A stretch of 64,000 nucleotides of DNA from Oscillibacter sp. (GCF_028693505.1 NZ_JAQUVF010000005.1:1-64000); one strand, 5' to 3'. Numbered from the stretch's first letter, positions 27,415-37,203 are shown. A program made the numbers and translations. Notes: a model not told the origin generated them from the letters alone.

Positions 27415-27443
27415 TTGCTTCTTTGGCAAAAAACTGCTATACT
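27415..27443 (+). promoter_or_regulatory. Candidate promoter for gdpP
   Basis: TTGCTT (27415-27420), 17-base spacer, TATACT (27438-27443), ending 37 bases before the gdpP ATG. Good -10 and spacing, weaker -35. Confidence 0.55.
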
Positions 27444-27480
27444 ATTTAAATCTATCAGTAGCGGAAAAAGGAGCCATCCG

Positions 27481-29475
27481 ATGAATAATAAAAAACTCTC
27501 CCGCCTGCTGGAACCGAATTTGAAGCTGTATTTTCTCTGCCTTTTGGTGTTCACACTGGCCGCCGTGACCGTCAGCCCCGTGCTGGCGTTGGCAGAGGGT
27601 GTGGCAACGGTGGGGCTCTACATCTACTTTACCAGAGGGAATCAAAAGCGGCGTCAGGGAATCTTGCAGTACATCGACAGGGTTACCGGGAGTGTGGAAA
27701 CCGCCAGCAAATCCACGCTCATCAATTCCCCGCTGCCCATCATGGTGTTTCGCCCGGATACGCGCGAGGTGATCTGGAGCAACGAAAACTTTTTGCAGCT
27801 GGCGGGGGTGCGGGAGCACCTTTTTGAAATGAAGGTGGAGGACGCCGTGCCGGACTGCCCGGTGCAGTGGCTGCTGGAGGGCAAGCAGGAGTGTCCCGAG
27901 CGGGTGTTTATGAACAGCCGCCGCTTCCGGGTCTACGGCAGTCTGGTCCGGGCCAAGGGCCGGGGCGGGGAGCAGAATCTGGTGGCAACGACTTACTGGG
28001 TGGACACCACGGAGGCCGACGAGCTGCGGGAGGTCTACACCGAGACCCGCCCCGTGCTGGCGCTTTTGATGGTGGACAACTACGAGGATTTGATGAAAGC
28101 CTGCGCGGATACCCAGCGCAGCGCCATTCTGGCCCAGATCGACGAAAAGCTTAACCAGTGGGCATCCGGCGCAGAGGGTCTGCTTTTGAAAATCGAGCGG
28201 GACCGCTACCTCTTCATTTTTGAAGAGCAGCACTACGAGCATTTTGCGGAGGATAAATTCTCCGTGCTGGACGCCATCCGCGACATCAAGGTGGGCGAGG
28301 GTATCCACCCGGCGCTCTCCATCGGCGTGGGCAAGGACGCCGACAGTATGGCGGAGCTTTATAAAAACGCAAGCCTTTCCGTAGAGATGGCGCTCAGCCG
28401 GGGCGGCGATCAGGCGGTGGTCCGCAACCGGATGGACTTTGAGTTTTACGGCGGCCGGGCCAAGACCACGGAAAAACGGACGAAGGTCAAGTCCCGGGTG
28501 ATGGCCAACGCACTCAGCGAGCTGATGGCGGACGCGGCGGAGGTCTATGTCATGGGCCACAGCTTTGCGGACATGGACGCGCTGGGGGCTGCCGTGGGCG
28601 TGTGCTGCGCCGCCCGGAAGCGGGGCAAGCGCGCCCGCATTGTGATGGATCTGGAGCACAGCGCGGCGGATGCCGTGCTGCAAATGATGCGCGAGCTGCC
28701 GGAGTATGCGGACGTGTTCCTCTCCGCTGCGGATGCGTTTTTGAAGATCCAGCCGGGGGCGCTGCTGGTGGTGGTGGACACCAACCGGCCGGACATGGTG
28801 GAAAGCCCCCAGCTGCTGGAATCCTGCAACCGCGTGGCGGTGATCGATCACCACCGCCGGGCGGCCACCTACATTGAAAACGCGGCGTTCAGCTTCCACG
28901 AGCCCTACGCCTCCTCGGCCTCCGAGCTGGTGACAGAGCTTTTGCAATACCTGGTGGAACCCTCGGACCTTTTGCGCCAGGAGGCGGAAGCGCTGCTGGC
29001 AGGCATTGTTCTGGACACGAAGCACTTCACCCTCCGCACCGGCGGACGCACCTTTGAGGCCGCGGCCTTTTTGCGCCGGGCCGGCGCGGACACCTCGGAT
29101 GTGCAGCGGCTTTTCCAAAACGATCTGAGCGACATGGTTTCCCGCTATGATATTATCCGCCGGGCGGAATTGTACCGGGAGGATATCGCCCTTGCGGTCA
29201 TCCCACAGGACGGCGCGGACCGGGTGGCGGCGGCGCAGGCGGCGGACGAACTGCTGACGCTTAAGGGCGTGAAGGCGTCCTTTGTGATCTATCGCAACGG
29301 TACGGATGTGCTGATGTCCGCCCGGTCTCTTGGCGAGGTGAACGTACAGGTGATTCTGGAGGCGCTGGGTGGCGGCGGAAATTCCACCACGGCAGGCGGC
29401 CGCGTGGAAAACGGCGACATCGACGCCGTGCGCGGGCAGCTGACAGAGGCAATCGACGCATATTTTGAGAAATAA
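27481..29475 (+). CDS. gdpP: Cyclic-di-AMP phosphodiesterase GdpP (DHH/DHHA1 protein)
   Basis: 664 residues from the ATG at 27481 (AAAGGAG upstream). Two membrane helices at about 17-51, a PAS-like domain at about 75-150, a degenerate GGDEF domain at about 175-300, and a DHH-DHHA1 phosphoesterase domain from about 350: GHSFADMDALGAAVG near 356, VVVDTNRPDM near 424, the VIDHHRR signature near 455, and the C-terminal GGGGNSTTAGGRVENGD. GdpP hydrolyses the essential second messenger c-di-AMP and so affects potassium and osmotic balance and wall stress. It leads the conserved gdpP-rplI-dnaB run found in many Firmicutes. Confidence 0.95.
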   Translation: MNNKKLSRLLEPNLKLYFLCLLVFTLAAVTVSPVLALAEGVATVGLYIYFTRGNQKRRQGILQYIDRVTGSVETASKSTLINSPLPIMVFRPDTREVIWSNENFLQLAGVREHLFEMKVEDAVPDCPVQWLLEGKQECPERVFMNSRRFRVYGSLVRAKGRGGEQNLVATTYWVDTTEADELREVYTETRPVLALLMVDNYEDLMKACADTQRSAILAQIDEKLNQWASGAEGLLLKIERDRYLFIFEEQHYEHFAEDKFSVLDAIRDIKVGEGIHPALSIGVGKDADSMAELYKNASLSVEMALSRGGDQAVVRNRMDFEFYGGRAKTTEKRTKVKSRVMANALSELMADAAEVYVMGHSFADMDALGAAVGVCCAARKRGKRARIVMDLEHSAADAVLQMMRELPEYADVFLSAADAFLKIQPGALLVVVDTNRPDMVESPQLLESCNRVAVIDHHRRAATYIENAAFSFHEPYASSASELVTELLQYLVEPSDLLRQEAEALLAGIVLDTKHFTLRTGGRTFEAAAFLRRAGADTSDVQRLFQNDLSDMVSRYDIIRRAELYREDIALAVIPQDGADRVAAAQAADELLTLKGVKASFVIYRNGTDVLMSARSLGEVNVQVILEALGGGGNSTTAGGRVENGDIDAVRGQLTEAIDAYFEK

Positions 29476-29502
29476 TCAAGTGCAATAAGGAGAGACAAAC
29501 CC

Positions 29503-29952
29503 ATGAAAGTGATTTTACAACAGGATGTGAAGGGCCAGGGCAAAAAGGGCCAGATGGTGGAAGTGTCCGAAGGCTATGCCCGGAACTTCCTTCTGCCCAG
29601 AAAGCTGGCCATGGCCGCCACGGCGGACGCCATCAACACCATGAACCTCAAGGAAAAGGCCCGCAAAGCCGAGGAGGCCCGATTGAAGGCGGAGGCCGAG
29701 GCCACGGCGGAGAAGCTCAAGGAGTGCATGGTAAAGCTCACCGCCAAGGCGGGCAACGGGGGGCGGCTGTTCGGCGCCGTCACCACCAAGGAGATCTCCG
29801 ACGGGCTGAAGGCCCAGTACGGCGTGGAAATCCCCAAGCAGAAGCTGGCGCTGGAGGACCCCATCAAGGCCTTTGGCAGCTATCAGGTCAAGGCAAAGCT
29901 GGGATTTGAAGTGAGCGGCACGGTATACGTGTTTGTGTTTGAAGAAAAATAA
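29503..29952 (+). CDS. rplI: 50S ribosomal protein L9
   Basis: 149 residues. The N-terminal rRNA-binding domain [40 protein letters not shown] is the highly conserved L9 signature, followed by the long lysine/glutamate-rich connecting helix (about 45-75) and the C-terminal domain with [19 protein letters not shown]. It binds 23S rRNA at the L1-stalk base. It follows gdpP by 27 bases with AAGGAG before the ATG, an arrangement conserved across Firmicutes. Confidence 0.97.
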   Translation: MKVILQQDVKGQGKKGQMVEVSEGYARNFLLPRKLAMAATADAINTMNLKEKARKAEEARLKAEAEATAEKLKECMVKLTAKAGNGGRLFGAVTTKEISDGLKAQYGVEIPKQKLALEDPIKAFGSYQVKAKLGFEVSGTVYVFVFEEK

Positions 29953-30010
29953 GAGCGCAGGCGCTCCATGCAAAGCGCCCGCGCTCTGACCGCGCCGCTT
30001 TGCATGCGCC
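29953..30010 (+). other. Mutually exclusive hairpins between rplI and dnaB
   Basis: Directly after the rplI stop, GAGCGCAGGCGCT can pair with AGCGCCCGCGCTC (about 29954-29987), while the overlapping ATGCAAAGCG (about 29968-29977) can pair with CGCTTTGCAT (about 29996-30005). Forming one stem blocks the other. The arrangement resembles an attenuator but has no T run, so it may instead set the relative mRNA levels of rplI and dnaB. Confidence 0.4.
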
Positions 30011-30079
30011 GCGTCCCCTTTTGGCGTCCCGCTTCCCCCTGACGCGCGGGGGAGAAAATCCCTTCCGGAGGTAAGTACG

Positions 30080-31426
30080 ATGGCAATGGAAGATCTTTTG
30101 ACCCGGCAGATGCCCCACAGTCTGGAGGGCGAACAGGCCGTCCTCGGCTCCATGCTGATTGACGCCAACTGCGTCAAGGACGTGATGGACAAGCTGCGCC
30201 CGTCGGACTTTTATCTGCGGCAAAACCGGGATATTTTTGAGACGATTTACTCCATGTTTTCCTACGCAAGGCCCATTGACGGCATCACCGTCTGTGAGGA
30301 AATGCAGAAAACGGGGACATACGACGAAAACACCCGCTCCTATCTTGCCCAGCTGATGGAGATCACCCCCACCAGCGCCAACGTGATGGAGTATGTGGCC
30401 ATCGTGCGGGACAAGGCGCTGTTGCGGGGCGTGGCCCAGGCCGCGTCCGAGATCACGGCGCTGGTGCAGGAGGGCATGGGCGAGGCGGGCGACATTCTGG
30501 AGGCCGCCGAGCAAAAGGTATACGCCATCCGGCGGGGGCAAAGCGCGCAGGAGATGGTGACGCTGCGCCAGGTGCTGCCCGATGTGCTGGACCGTCTCAG
30601 CGAGATGAGTGAGAGTGAAAACCATCTGCCGGGCCTTTCCTGCGGCCTTTCCGCCGTGGACCAGAAGATCACGGGCCTCAACAAGTCCGACCTCCTTCTG
30701 CTGGCCGCCCGACCCGGCATGGGCAAGACCTCGTTCGCGCTGAACGTGGCGCTGAACGTGGCGAAGAGCAGCAAGAAAACCGTGGCGGTCTTTTCGCTGG
30801 AAATGTCCCGGGAGCAGCTGGCCACCCGCCTGCTCAGCTCCGAGGCACTGGTGGAGAACAACCGCCTGAAAACCGGCGCCCTGCGGGAGACGGACTGGGA
30901 AAAAATTGCCGGCGCGGCAACCATTTTGAACAAGCTGGACATCCGCATCGACGACAATCCCATGCTGTCCGTGGCGGATATGAACGCCAAGTGCCGCCGT
31001 CTGGAGGATTTGGGGCTGGTGGTCATCGACTATTTGCAGCTGATGACCTCCGCCGGGGGTAAGGGCGGCGGCGAGAGCCGCCAGCAGGTGGTGTCCGACA
31101 TGTCCCGTATGCTCAAGATCATGGCAAAAGAGCTCAACGTTCCCGTGATCTGCCTGAGCCAGCTCTCCCGCGCCAATGAAAAGCGGGACGACAAGCGGCC
31201 CATGCTCTCCGACCTCCGGGAATCCGGCGCCATCGAGCAGGACGCGGATATCGTTTTGTTTTTGTACCGGGACGACTACTATAACGAGGACTCCGAAAAG
31301 CACAACATTGCGGAGTGCATCGTGGCGAAAAACCGCCACGGCGAGACCGGCAAGGTGGAGCTGCGCTGGATGCCCGAATATACCCAGTTCTCCACGCTGG
31401 ATACCCGGTATGACGATGAGGACTGA
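30080..31426 (+). CDS. dnaB: Replicative DNA helicase DnaB
   Basis: 448 residues. The N-terminal primase-interacting domain starts MPHSLEGEQAVLGSMLIDANCVKDV near residue 10. The RecA-like ATPase domain follows the linker, with Walker A AARPGMGKTSFALN near 210, Walker B-type LVVIDYLQLM near 313, LSQLSRANEKRDDKRPMLSDLRESGAIEQDADIV near 357 with the arginine finger region, and VAKNRHGETGKVEL near the end. It is the hexameric helicase at the replication fork. It follows rplI, and its last codons overlap the tilS start. Confidence 0.97.
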   Translation: MAMEDLLTRQMPHSLEGEQAVLGSMLIDANCVKDVMDKLRPSDFYLRQNRDIFETIYSMFSYARPIDGITVCEEMQKTGTYDENTRSYLAQLMEITPTSANVMEYVAIVRDKALLRGVAQAASEITALVQEGMGEAGDILEAAEQKVYAIRRGQSAQEMVTLRQVLPDVLDRLSEMSESENHLPGLSCGLSAVDQKITGLNKSDLLLLAARPGMGKTSFALNVALNVAKSSKKTVAVFSLEMSREQLATRLLSSEALVENNRLKTGALRETDWEKIAGAATILNKLDIRIDDNPMLSVADMNAKCRRLEDLGLVVIDYLQLMTSAGGKGGGESRQQVVSDMSRMLKIMAKELNVPVICLSQLSRANEKRDDKRPMLSDLRESGAIEQDADIVLFLYRDDYYNEDSEKHNIAECIVAKNRHGETGKVELRWMPEYTQFSTLDTRYDDED

Positions 31427-32792
31427 GCTGGCCCCGGCCCGGGCCTTTTTAAAGCGGCAGTTCCCCCGGGGCGGACGAGTGCTCTGCGCCGTCTCCGGCG
31501 GACTGGATTCCATGTGCCTGCTGGATTTTATGCTGCGGCAGGCGGCGTTTTCTCCCGTGGTCGCCCATTTCAATCACGGCCTCCGGGGCGAGCGCGCGGA
31601 GCGGGACGCGCAATTTGTCCGCGACTTCTGCGCCCAGCGGGGCGTGCCGTTTTTTTCCGGACAGGGGGATACCCGGGCGCTCTCGGCGGCGGAGGGCCTT
31701 TCTGTGGAGGAAGCCGCCCGGCGGCTGCGGTACGAGTTTTTGCGGCAAGCCTGTGCACAAGCCCGGTGCGATGCCATCCTCACCGCCCATCACGCGGACG
31801 ACAGCGCGGAGACTATGCTTTTAAACCTCCTGCGGGGCACCGGCTCCGCGGGCCTTTCCGGCATTCCGGCGGTGCGGGACGGGGTTTGCCGTCCCTTTTT
31901 GACGATCACCCGGGCGGAGCTGACGGCCTACGCCCTGCAAAATCAGGTCCCCCATGTGGAGGACGAGACCAACCAGACGGATGACGCCGCCCGGAACGTG
32001 CTGCGCCATCAGGTTTTGCCGGTGCTGCGGGCGCTGAATCCCCGGGCGGTGGAGAATATGTCCCGCGCCGCCGCCATTTTGGAGGGAGAAAACCGGGCGT
32101 TGGAGCTTTTGGCGGCGCAGGAGGCCGCCAAGGCGGTGGAGACGCCCCGTGGGCTGTCTCTTCCCTGCGGGGTTTTGACGCAGCTTCCCGAGGCCCTGGC
32201 GGAGCGCACGGTGCTTTTGGTGCTCTCCCGGGCCGCAGGAAAACGGAGAGATCTCGCCCACGTCCATGTGGAGGCCGTGCTGCGTTTGGCGCGGGGCGGC
32301 TCGACGGACGCTGCGGTTTCCCTGCCTTACGGCTTGACGGCCCGGCGGGGACGGTATACATTGTATGTTGAACATCTGACGCCGCCGGAGGAGGTTTTGC
32401 TCCGGGTGGGGCAGACGGTGCGTTTTGGCGGGTGGCTGGTGCGCGCGGAAGCGCGCGGGACGGGAGCGGCCCGCAATGCGGGCAGTTCCGGCTTGACGGC
32501 TGCGCTGCGTGTCCCGGCGGAAACGACACTGCGGGTCACCCCGTGGCGCGGCGGCGACCGCATGACCCTTCCCGGCAGCCGGGGTGCCAGAACGCTGAAG
32601 CGGCTTTGCCTTGACCACGGCATTTCGTCCCCCGTGCGGGACGCCATGCCGGTGGTGCGGGTGGGGGCGGACGCGGCGGCGGCGCCCTTTCTTGGCACGG
32701 ATGAAAAGTTTGCGGCCCGCGCCAAGGAGGAAGCGGTGCTGGTAACCTTTATTTTGATCAAAGAGACAGAGGAGAACAAGCATGAGAAGTGA
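31416..32792 (+). CDS. tilS: tRNA(Ile)-lysidine synthase
   Basis: 458 residues if started at the ATG at 31416 (MRTELAPARAF); an ATG at 31410 is the alternative. Both lie inside the end of dnaB, without a clear ribosome binding site, so translational coupling is likely. The PP-loop SGGLDSM is near residue 30, with HFNHGLRGERAERD near 52 and the AHHADDSAETMLLNLLRGTG block near 125, all diagnostic for TilS. A C-terminal TilS-type domain (TPWRGGDRMTLPGSRGARTLKRL) follows. The enzyme converts C34 of the CAU-anticodon tRNA-Ile to lysidine so that AUA is read as Ile. It overlaps hpt by 11 bases. Confidence 0.93.
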   Translation: MRTELAPARAFLKRQFPRGGRVLCAVSGGLDSMCLLDFMLRQAAFSPVVAHFNHGLRGERAERDAQFVRDFCAQRGVPFFSGQGDTRALSAAEGLSVEEAARRLRYEFLRQACAQARCDAILTAHHADDSAETMLLNLLRGTGSAGLSGIPAVRDGVCRPFLTITRAELTAYALQNQVPHVEDETNQTDDAARNVLRHQVLPVLRALNPRAVENMSRAAAILEGENRALELLAAQEAAKAVETPRGLSLPCGVLTQLPEALAERTVLLVLSRAAGKRRDLAHVHVEAVLRLARGGSTDAAVSLPYGLTARRGRYTLYVEHLTPPEEVLLRVGQTVRFGGWLVRAEARGTGAARNAGSSGLTAALRVPAETTLRVTPWRGGDRMTLPGSRGARTLKRLCLDHGISSPVRDAMPVVRVGADAAAAPFLGTDEKFAARAKEEAVLVTFILIKETEENKHEK

Positions 32793-33336
32793 GATGGAAA
32801 ACGATATTTTGAAGGTCCTGGTGACGGAAGAGGAACTGAAAACGCGGGTGGACCAGCTGGGCGAGATTCTTTTTGAAAAATTTCAGGGGAAGAACCCGCT
32901 GTTTCTGGGCGTCTTGAAGGGGTCCTTCGTGTTTATGGCGGATTTGGTCCGGGCCTGTCAGGTGAAGAGCGACGTGGAATTTATCGCGGTCAGCTCCTAT
33001 CAGAATGCCACGGTATCCTCCGGCCGGGTGCAGATCACCCGGGATTTGCAGCAGGATATCACCGGCCGCCACCTCATCATTGTGGAGGACATTTTGGATT
33101 CCGGCAATACGCTGGCATTTTTGAAGGAGTACTTCCTCGCAAAGGGCGCATCCTCCATTACGCTTGTCACGCTGCTGGATAAGCCCTCCCGCCGCACCAA
33201 ACACATCACTGCGGACCTCGCTGGCTTTACCGTGCCGGATGAGTTTGTGGTGGGCTACGGTCTGGACTATGCCCAGCAATACCGCAACATTCCCTATATC
33301 GGCGTTCTGAAACCGGAGGTTTACGCCGGAAACTAA
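32782..33336 (+). CDS. hpt: Hypoxanthine phosphoribosyltransferase
   Basis: 184 residues, typical for Hpt. The PRPP-binding loop VEDILDSGNTL lies near residue 97, with the GVLKGSFVFMADL segment near 45 and FVVGYGLDYAQQYRN near 155 forming the purine site. It salvages hypoxanthine and guanine to IMP and GMP. tilS-hpt-ftsH is a conserved gene order in Firmicutes, and in some of them TilS and Hpt interact to control ftsH transcription. The ATG lies inside the tilS end and has GAGGAG upstream. Confidence 0.95.
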   Translation: MRSEMENDILKVLVTEEELKTRVDQLGEILFEKFQGKNPLFLGVLKGSFVFMADLVRACQVKSDVEFIAVSSYQNATVSSGRVQITRDLQQDITGRHLIIVEDILDSGNTLAFLKEYFLAKGASSITLVTLLDKPSRRTKHITADLAGFTVPDEFVVGYGLDYAQQYRNIPYIGVLKPEVYAGN

Positions 33337-33389
33337 AATCCGCGCCGGATGGATTAAGCGATCCAAAGCGCGAAGGAGGTAGCCTCGCA

Positions 33390-35240
33390 GTGACAAAACA
33401 AAACCGCACGTCGAACCTCAGCATTCTCTTTTTGCTCATGGTCATCGTGATATGCGCCAGCTTCCTGTGGCAGATGAACGGCCAGACCAACAAGGTGGAG
33501 TATTCGGAGGTCCGGCAGCTGTTTCTTCAGGAAAAGGTGAAATCCTTTACCGTGGAGGAAAACACACTGACATTGCACCTGCGGGAGTCGGTGGACGGCA
33601 GCGAGACGATACACTATGAGCTGTATGATTTCGACTATTTTTATAAGGATCTGAACGATCTTGTCCAGGAGCAGACGGACAAGGGCATCATCACCTCCTA
33701 TAATTACTATCAAAACCACGCCACCAACTGGCTGGAGTATTTGTTGCCCTGGGTGCTCTCGGCACTGCTGCTGGGCGTGATGTGGTATTTCATGTTTGCC
33801 CGGGGACAGGGCGGCATGGGCGGCGACCGGATGGCGAAATTCGGCTCCGCCCGCACCAGAACGCTGACGGACAAGGACCGCAAGGTCACCTTTGAGGACG
33901 TGGCAGGCGCGGACGAGGAAAAAGAGGAGCTTCAGGAGATCGTGGAATTCCTGAAGGAACCCCAGAAATATCTGACGCTGGGGGCCCGGGTCCCCAAGGG
34001 CGTGCTGCTGGTCGGCCCTCCGGGCACCGGCAAGACGCTGCTTGCCAAGGCTGTCGCCGGCGAGGCGGGGGTGGGCTTTTTGTCGATCTCCGGCTCCGAC
34101 TTTGTGGAGCTCTATGTGGGCGTTGGCGCCAGCCGCGTCCGGGACCTGTTCGATCAGGCGAAAAAGACCGCGCCCGCCATCATTTTTATTGACGAGATCG
34201 ACGCCGTGGGCCGCCAGAGAGGCACCGGCCTTGGCGGCGGACACGACGAGCGGGAGCAGACGCTCAATCAGCTCCTTGTGGAGATGGACGGCTTTGCCGC
34301 AAACGAGGGCGTGGTGGTTCTTGCCGCCACCAACCGCGCGGACGTGCTGGACCCCGCACTGCTGCGGCCCGGCCGGTTTGACCGCCAGATTTATGTGGGA
34401 CTGCCGGATATTCGGGGCCGGGAAGAAATTTTGAAGGTCCATGCCAAGGGCAAGCCCCTGGCGGAGGACGTGAATCTGGAGCAGCTGGCCCGGGGCACCG
34501 CCGGTTTTACCGGCGCGGATCTGGAAAACCTCATCAACGAGGGCGCGCTGCTGGCGGCGAGGAAAAACGAAAAATTCGTCACCATGGCCGATTTGAAAGA
34601 GGCCGAGATCAAAGTCATCGCGGGGCCGGAGAAAAAGAGCCGGGTCATCCCCCAGCACGAGCGGGAGCTGACCGCCTGGCACGAGGCCGGGCACGCCGTG
34701 GTGATGCACGCGCTGCCGGGGCAGGACCCGGTCAGCCAAATTACCATCGTTCCCCGGGGGCAGGCTGGCGGCATGACCATCTCTTTGCCGCAGGAGGACC
34801 GGTCTTACCTTTCCAAGCGCTATATGGAGGATCAGATCGTGGCTCTGCTGGGCGGTCGCGTGGCGGAAAAGCTGTGTATCGGGGACATTTCCACCGGCGC
34901 CAGCAACGATATCCAGCGTGCCACCCAGATCGCCCGGAAAATGGTGGCGACGTACGGAATGAGCGAGCGCATCGGCACGGTCTCCTTTGAGTCCGGCCAC
35001 GATGAGGTGTTCATTGGCCGCACCATGAGTCAGGGCCGCAGCTATTCCGAGGCGGTGGCAGCCCAAATTGACGAGGAAGTCAAGCACGTGGTGAACAGCG
35101 CCTACGCGCAATGCGAAGCCATTTTGGAAGCCAACCGCCGCCAGCTGGACGAGGTGGCCCGCTTCCTGCTGGAGCACGAGACAATGGAGCGGGAGACGTT
35201 TCTCCGCCTGCTGGACGGGGAAGCTGCCGCGCCTCAATAA
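33390..35240 (+). CDS. ftsH: ATP-dependent zinc metalloprotease FtsH
   Basis: 616 residues from the GTG at 33390, 10 bases after AAGGAGG. Two membrane helices (about 10-29 and 113-135) flank an extracytoplasmic domain. The AAA+ module has Walker [14 protein letters not shown] near 208, Walker [12 protein letters not shown] near 265, and the second region of homology [20 protein letters not shown] near 314. The zinc site HEAGHA is near residue 430, with the third ligand region further on. FtsH degrades misfolded membrane proteins and short-lived regulators. Last gene of the housekeeping run. Confidence 0.97.
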   Translation: MTKQNRTSNLSILFLLMVIVICASFLWQMNGQTNKVEYSEVRQLFLQEKVKSFTVEENTLTLHLRESVDGSETIHYELYDFDYFYKDLNDLVQEQTDKGIITSYNYYQNHATNWLEYLLPWVLSALLLGVMWYFMFARGQGGMGGDRMAKFGSARTRTLTDKDRKVTFEDVAGADEEKEELQEIVEFLKEPQKYLTLGARVPKGVLLVGPPGTGKTLLAKAVAGEAGVGFLSISGSDFVELYVGVGASRVRDLFDQAKKTAPAIIFIDEIDAVGRQRGTGLGGGHDEREQTLNQLLVEMDGFAANEGVVVLAATNRADVLDPALLRPGRFDRQIYVGLPDIRGREEILKVHAKGKPLAEDVNLEQLARGTAGFTGADLENLINEGALLAARKNEKFVTMADLKEAEIKVIAGPEKKSRVIPQHERELTAWHEAGHAVVMHALPGQDPVSQITIVPRGQAGGMTISLPQEDRSYLSKRYMEDQIVALLGGRVAEKLCIGDISTGASNDIQRATQIARKMVATYGMSERIGTVSFESGHDEVFIGRTMSQGRSYSEAVAAQIDEEVKHVVNSAYAQCEAILEANRRQLDEVARFLLEHETMERETFLRLLDGEAAAPQ

Positions 35241-35256
35241 CGAAAAAAATGATTTG

Positions 35257-35485
35257 GGCAGGCCGTTTGCGTTTTGGCAAACGGCCTGCCCAGCGTGTCG
35301 AAAAAGTCTTTTCGACACGCTGGGCAAGTTTTTGAAACCCGCGAAAAGTTTCAAAAACTTATGATTGAAAACGAAAGACACCCTTCCTGGGTTTCTTTCG
35401 TAACTATCTTCCTTCCCGTTTTTCGGGATTTCAAGGTTTATCGACAGACTGTGCAGGCCGTTTGCGTTTTGGCAAACGGCCTGCT
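35257..35485. repeat. Palindrome array after ftsH with a 32-bp palindrome duplicated at both ends
   Basis: The same 32-bp palindrome (arms GCAGGCCGTTTGC and the near-complement GCAAACGGCCTGC around GTTTTG) occurs at 35259-35290 and 35454-35485. Between the copies are GCCCAGCGTGTCGAAAA/TTTTCGACACGCTGGGC (35289-35326, 17-bp arms, overlapping the first copy), AAGTTTTTGAAAC/GTTTCAAAAACTT (35327-35361, 13-bp arms) and an ACGAAAG/CTTTCGT hairpin (35371-35403). It is non-coding on both strands. It may terminate ftsH, form a folded RNA, or be a small palindromic mobile repeat. Confidence 0.7.
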
Positions 35486-35802
35486 TTCCTATCCCGTGTC
35501 AGGGCGCCCCCATAGGAAAGTCCAAAACGGCAGGAACATTTTTAACGCGGATTGGCGAAATCACCAAAAGAGTGCGTCCGTGAGGGACGGACAATTGTTG
35601 CTCGAATTTTTTTACAAAAGCAAGAATGTCCGCGATGTATAGACAAATGAACGCTTATGAAAAAACACAGCCTTTTAAAAAAGGGAAAGAATGGAAATCT
35701 TTCTGTGTATAATTTACCTTGCAATGCCGCGCCAAAACACGTAAAATGCTTCCATGTAAGAGGCGGGCATTTCGCTTCGCCAACAATAGGAGGATGAAAA
35801 GA
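35486..35802. other. Non-coding region upstream of the branched-chain ABC transporter
   Basis: About 317 bases with no gene. A short inverted repeat GTCCGT-GAGGG-ACGGAC lies near 35577-35593 and a TATAAT with no good -35 box at 35708-35713. AGGAGG at 35788-35793 is the ribosome binding site of the next gene. Confidence 0.5.
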
Positions 35803-37002
35803 ATGAAAAAGCTGTCTGCTTTCCTGCTGACCCTTGCCATGATGCTCGGCGCGCTGACCGGCTGCGGCGGCAACCAGAGCGGCTCCAGCGGGAGCGCTCC
35901 CGCAGATTCTGGGAATAAAACGGTCCGCATCGGAATTTATGAGCCCCAGACCGGCGATAACGGCGCCGGCGGCAAACAGGAGATTTTGGGCATGCAGTAT
36001 GCCAACACGGTCCAACCCACGGTGGAAATCGGCGGGGAGACCTATGATGTCCGGCTGGAGATCGTGGATAACCGGACGACACCGGAAAACGGACCCTCTG
36101 CGGCGGCGGAGCTGGTGAACCGCGACGTGTCCGTGGTCCTCGGCTCTTACGGGTCCGGCGTATCCATTGCCGGCGGCAAGGTCTTTGAGGAAGCCGGCGT
36201 ACCGGCCATCGGCGTGACCTGCACGAATCCGCAGGTGACCTCCGACTATGACTGCTACTTCCGCATCTGCTTCCTGGACCCCTTCCAGGGCACGGTGCTT
36301 GCCAACTACGCCTATAAAGAGCTGGGCGTGACCACCGCCTATACGCTGGCCATGCTGGGCAGTGATTACGATCAGGGTCTGGTCCACTACTTTACCGAGG
36401 CCTTCCAGAAGCTGGGCGGCACTGTGGTGGCGGAGGACTTCCCCGAGGGCAGCGCCAACTTTGTTTCCTATATCAACAATGCCAAGAGCGCGGGCGCGGG
36501 CGTTATTTTCGCTCCCGTTTCCACCAACTATGCCCAGCTGATCATTGAAGCCGCCGCCGCGCAGGGCTATACCGGCGCTCTGCTGGGCTCCGACACTTGG
36601 GACAACAACAAGGTTGCGGAGAGCACCACCGGCAAAACCGTCGATGTGAAGGTCACCACCTTCTATCAAGAGGGCGGCAACCCCGACTTCGACAATGGCA
36701 TCAAGGAATGGATCAATGCCAACGCCGACGCCAAAACCAACAACGGCGGCAACGACATGATCGCGGCTGTCACCGCCATGGGCTATGACGCTTACTTCAC
36801 CGCGCTGGAGGCGCTGAAGGCCGCCGGCAGCACGGACCCCAAGGCCGTGATGGAGGCGCTGCCCTCCGTGAGCTATGAGGGCGTGTCCGGTCTGATTGAA
36901 TTTGACGATATTGGAGACGCTAAGCGGGACGCGGCCTACATCAAGACCGCCAACACCCAGACCGGCGCCTGGGACTTTGTCAAGGTGCAGGGCGTGGACT
37001 GA
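35803..37002 (+). CDS. Branched-chain amino acid-type ABC transporter, substrate-binding lipoprotein
   Basis: 399 residues from the ATG at 35803, with AGGAGG 9 bases upstream. The N-terminus MKKLSAFLLTLAMMLGALTGCGG is a lipoprotein signal peptide ending in lipobox LTGC, followed by a Gly/Ser-rich linker. The body is a Leu/Ile/Val-type periplasmic-binding fold: VRIGIYEPQTGDNGAGGKQE, VDNRTTPENGPSAAAELVNRDVSVVLGSYGSGVSIAGGKVFEEAGVPAIG, and GSDTWDNNK. It delivers ligand to the permeases and ATPases encoded downstream. The ligand may be a branched-chain amino acid, an amide or another small polar compound; sequence alone does not decide. Confidence 0.91.
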   Translation: MKKLSAFLLTLAMMLGALTGCGGNQSGSSGSAPADSGNKTVRIGIYEPQTGDNGAGGKQEILGMQYANTVQPTVEIGGETYDVRLEIVDNRTTPENGPSAAAELVNRDVSVVLGSYGSGVSIAGGKVFEEAGVPAIGVTCTNPQVTSDYDCYFRICFLDPFQGTVLANYAYKELGVTTAYTLAMLGSDYDQGLVHYFTEAFQKLGGTVVAEDFPEGSANFVSYINNAKSAGAGVIFAPVSTNYAQLIIEAAAAQGYTGALLGSDTWDNNKVAESTTGKTVDVKVTTFYQEGGNPDFDNGIKEWINANADAKTNNGGNDMIAAVTAMGYDAYFTALEALKAAGSTDPKAVMEALPSVSYEGVSGLIEFDDIGDAKRDAAYIKTANTQTGAWDFVKVQGVD

Positions 37003-37067
37003 TCCGGAAAATTTTTGGAACCTTCTGATAAAACCAACACGTGGGGCTTTCATCAGAGTTTCCTTAG

Positions 37068-37107
37068 AAAAGGGGATGGCGCGCGGAACGCTCCGCCATC
37101 CCCTTTT
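37068..37107 (+). terminator. Terminator or attenuator between binding protein and permease genes
   Basis: Perfect 14-bp stem AAAAGGGGATGGCG/CGCCATCCCCTTTT around a 12-base loop, with a T run. In an ABC operon such a partial terminator after the first gene allows more binding protein than membrane components. Confidence 0.8.
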
Positions 37108-37203
37108 TCCGCATTTTTGAAATGGGACGCCTCAAAAGAACGGGATGGCCCACTTTTTTGAGACGGTCCAATCTGAGAAAAACGCACACGGGAGGGTTTT
37201 TTT

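Noticed and set aside
30080..35240. A novel operon in the dnaB-tilS-hpt-ftsH region
   Set aside because: This gene order is well conserved in Firmicutes and each protein matches its family closely.
33354..35381. A 675-codon open frame opposite ftsH
   Set aside because: Shadow of ftsH; low-complexity composition and no translation signals.
35257..35485. CRISPR array
   Set aside because: Only two copies of one repeat with a 163-base gap, other unrelated palindromes between them, and no cas genes.
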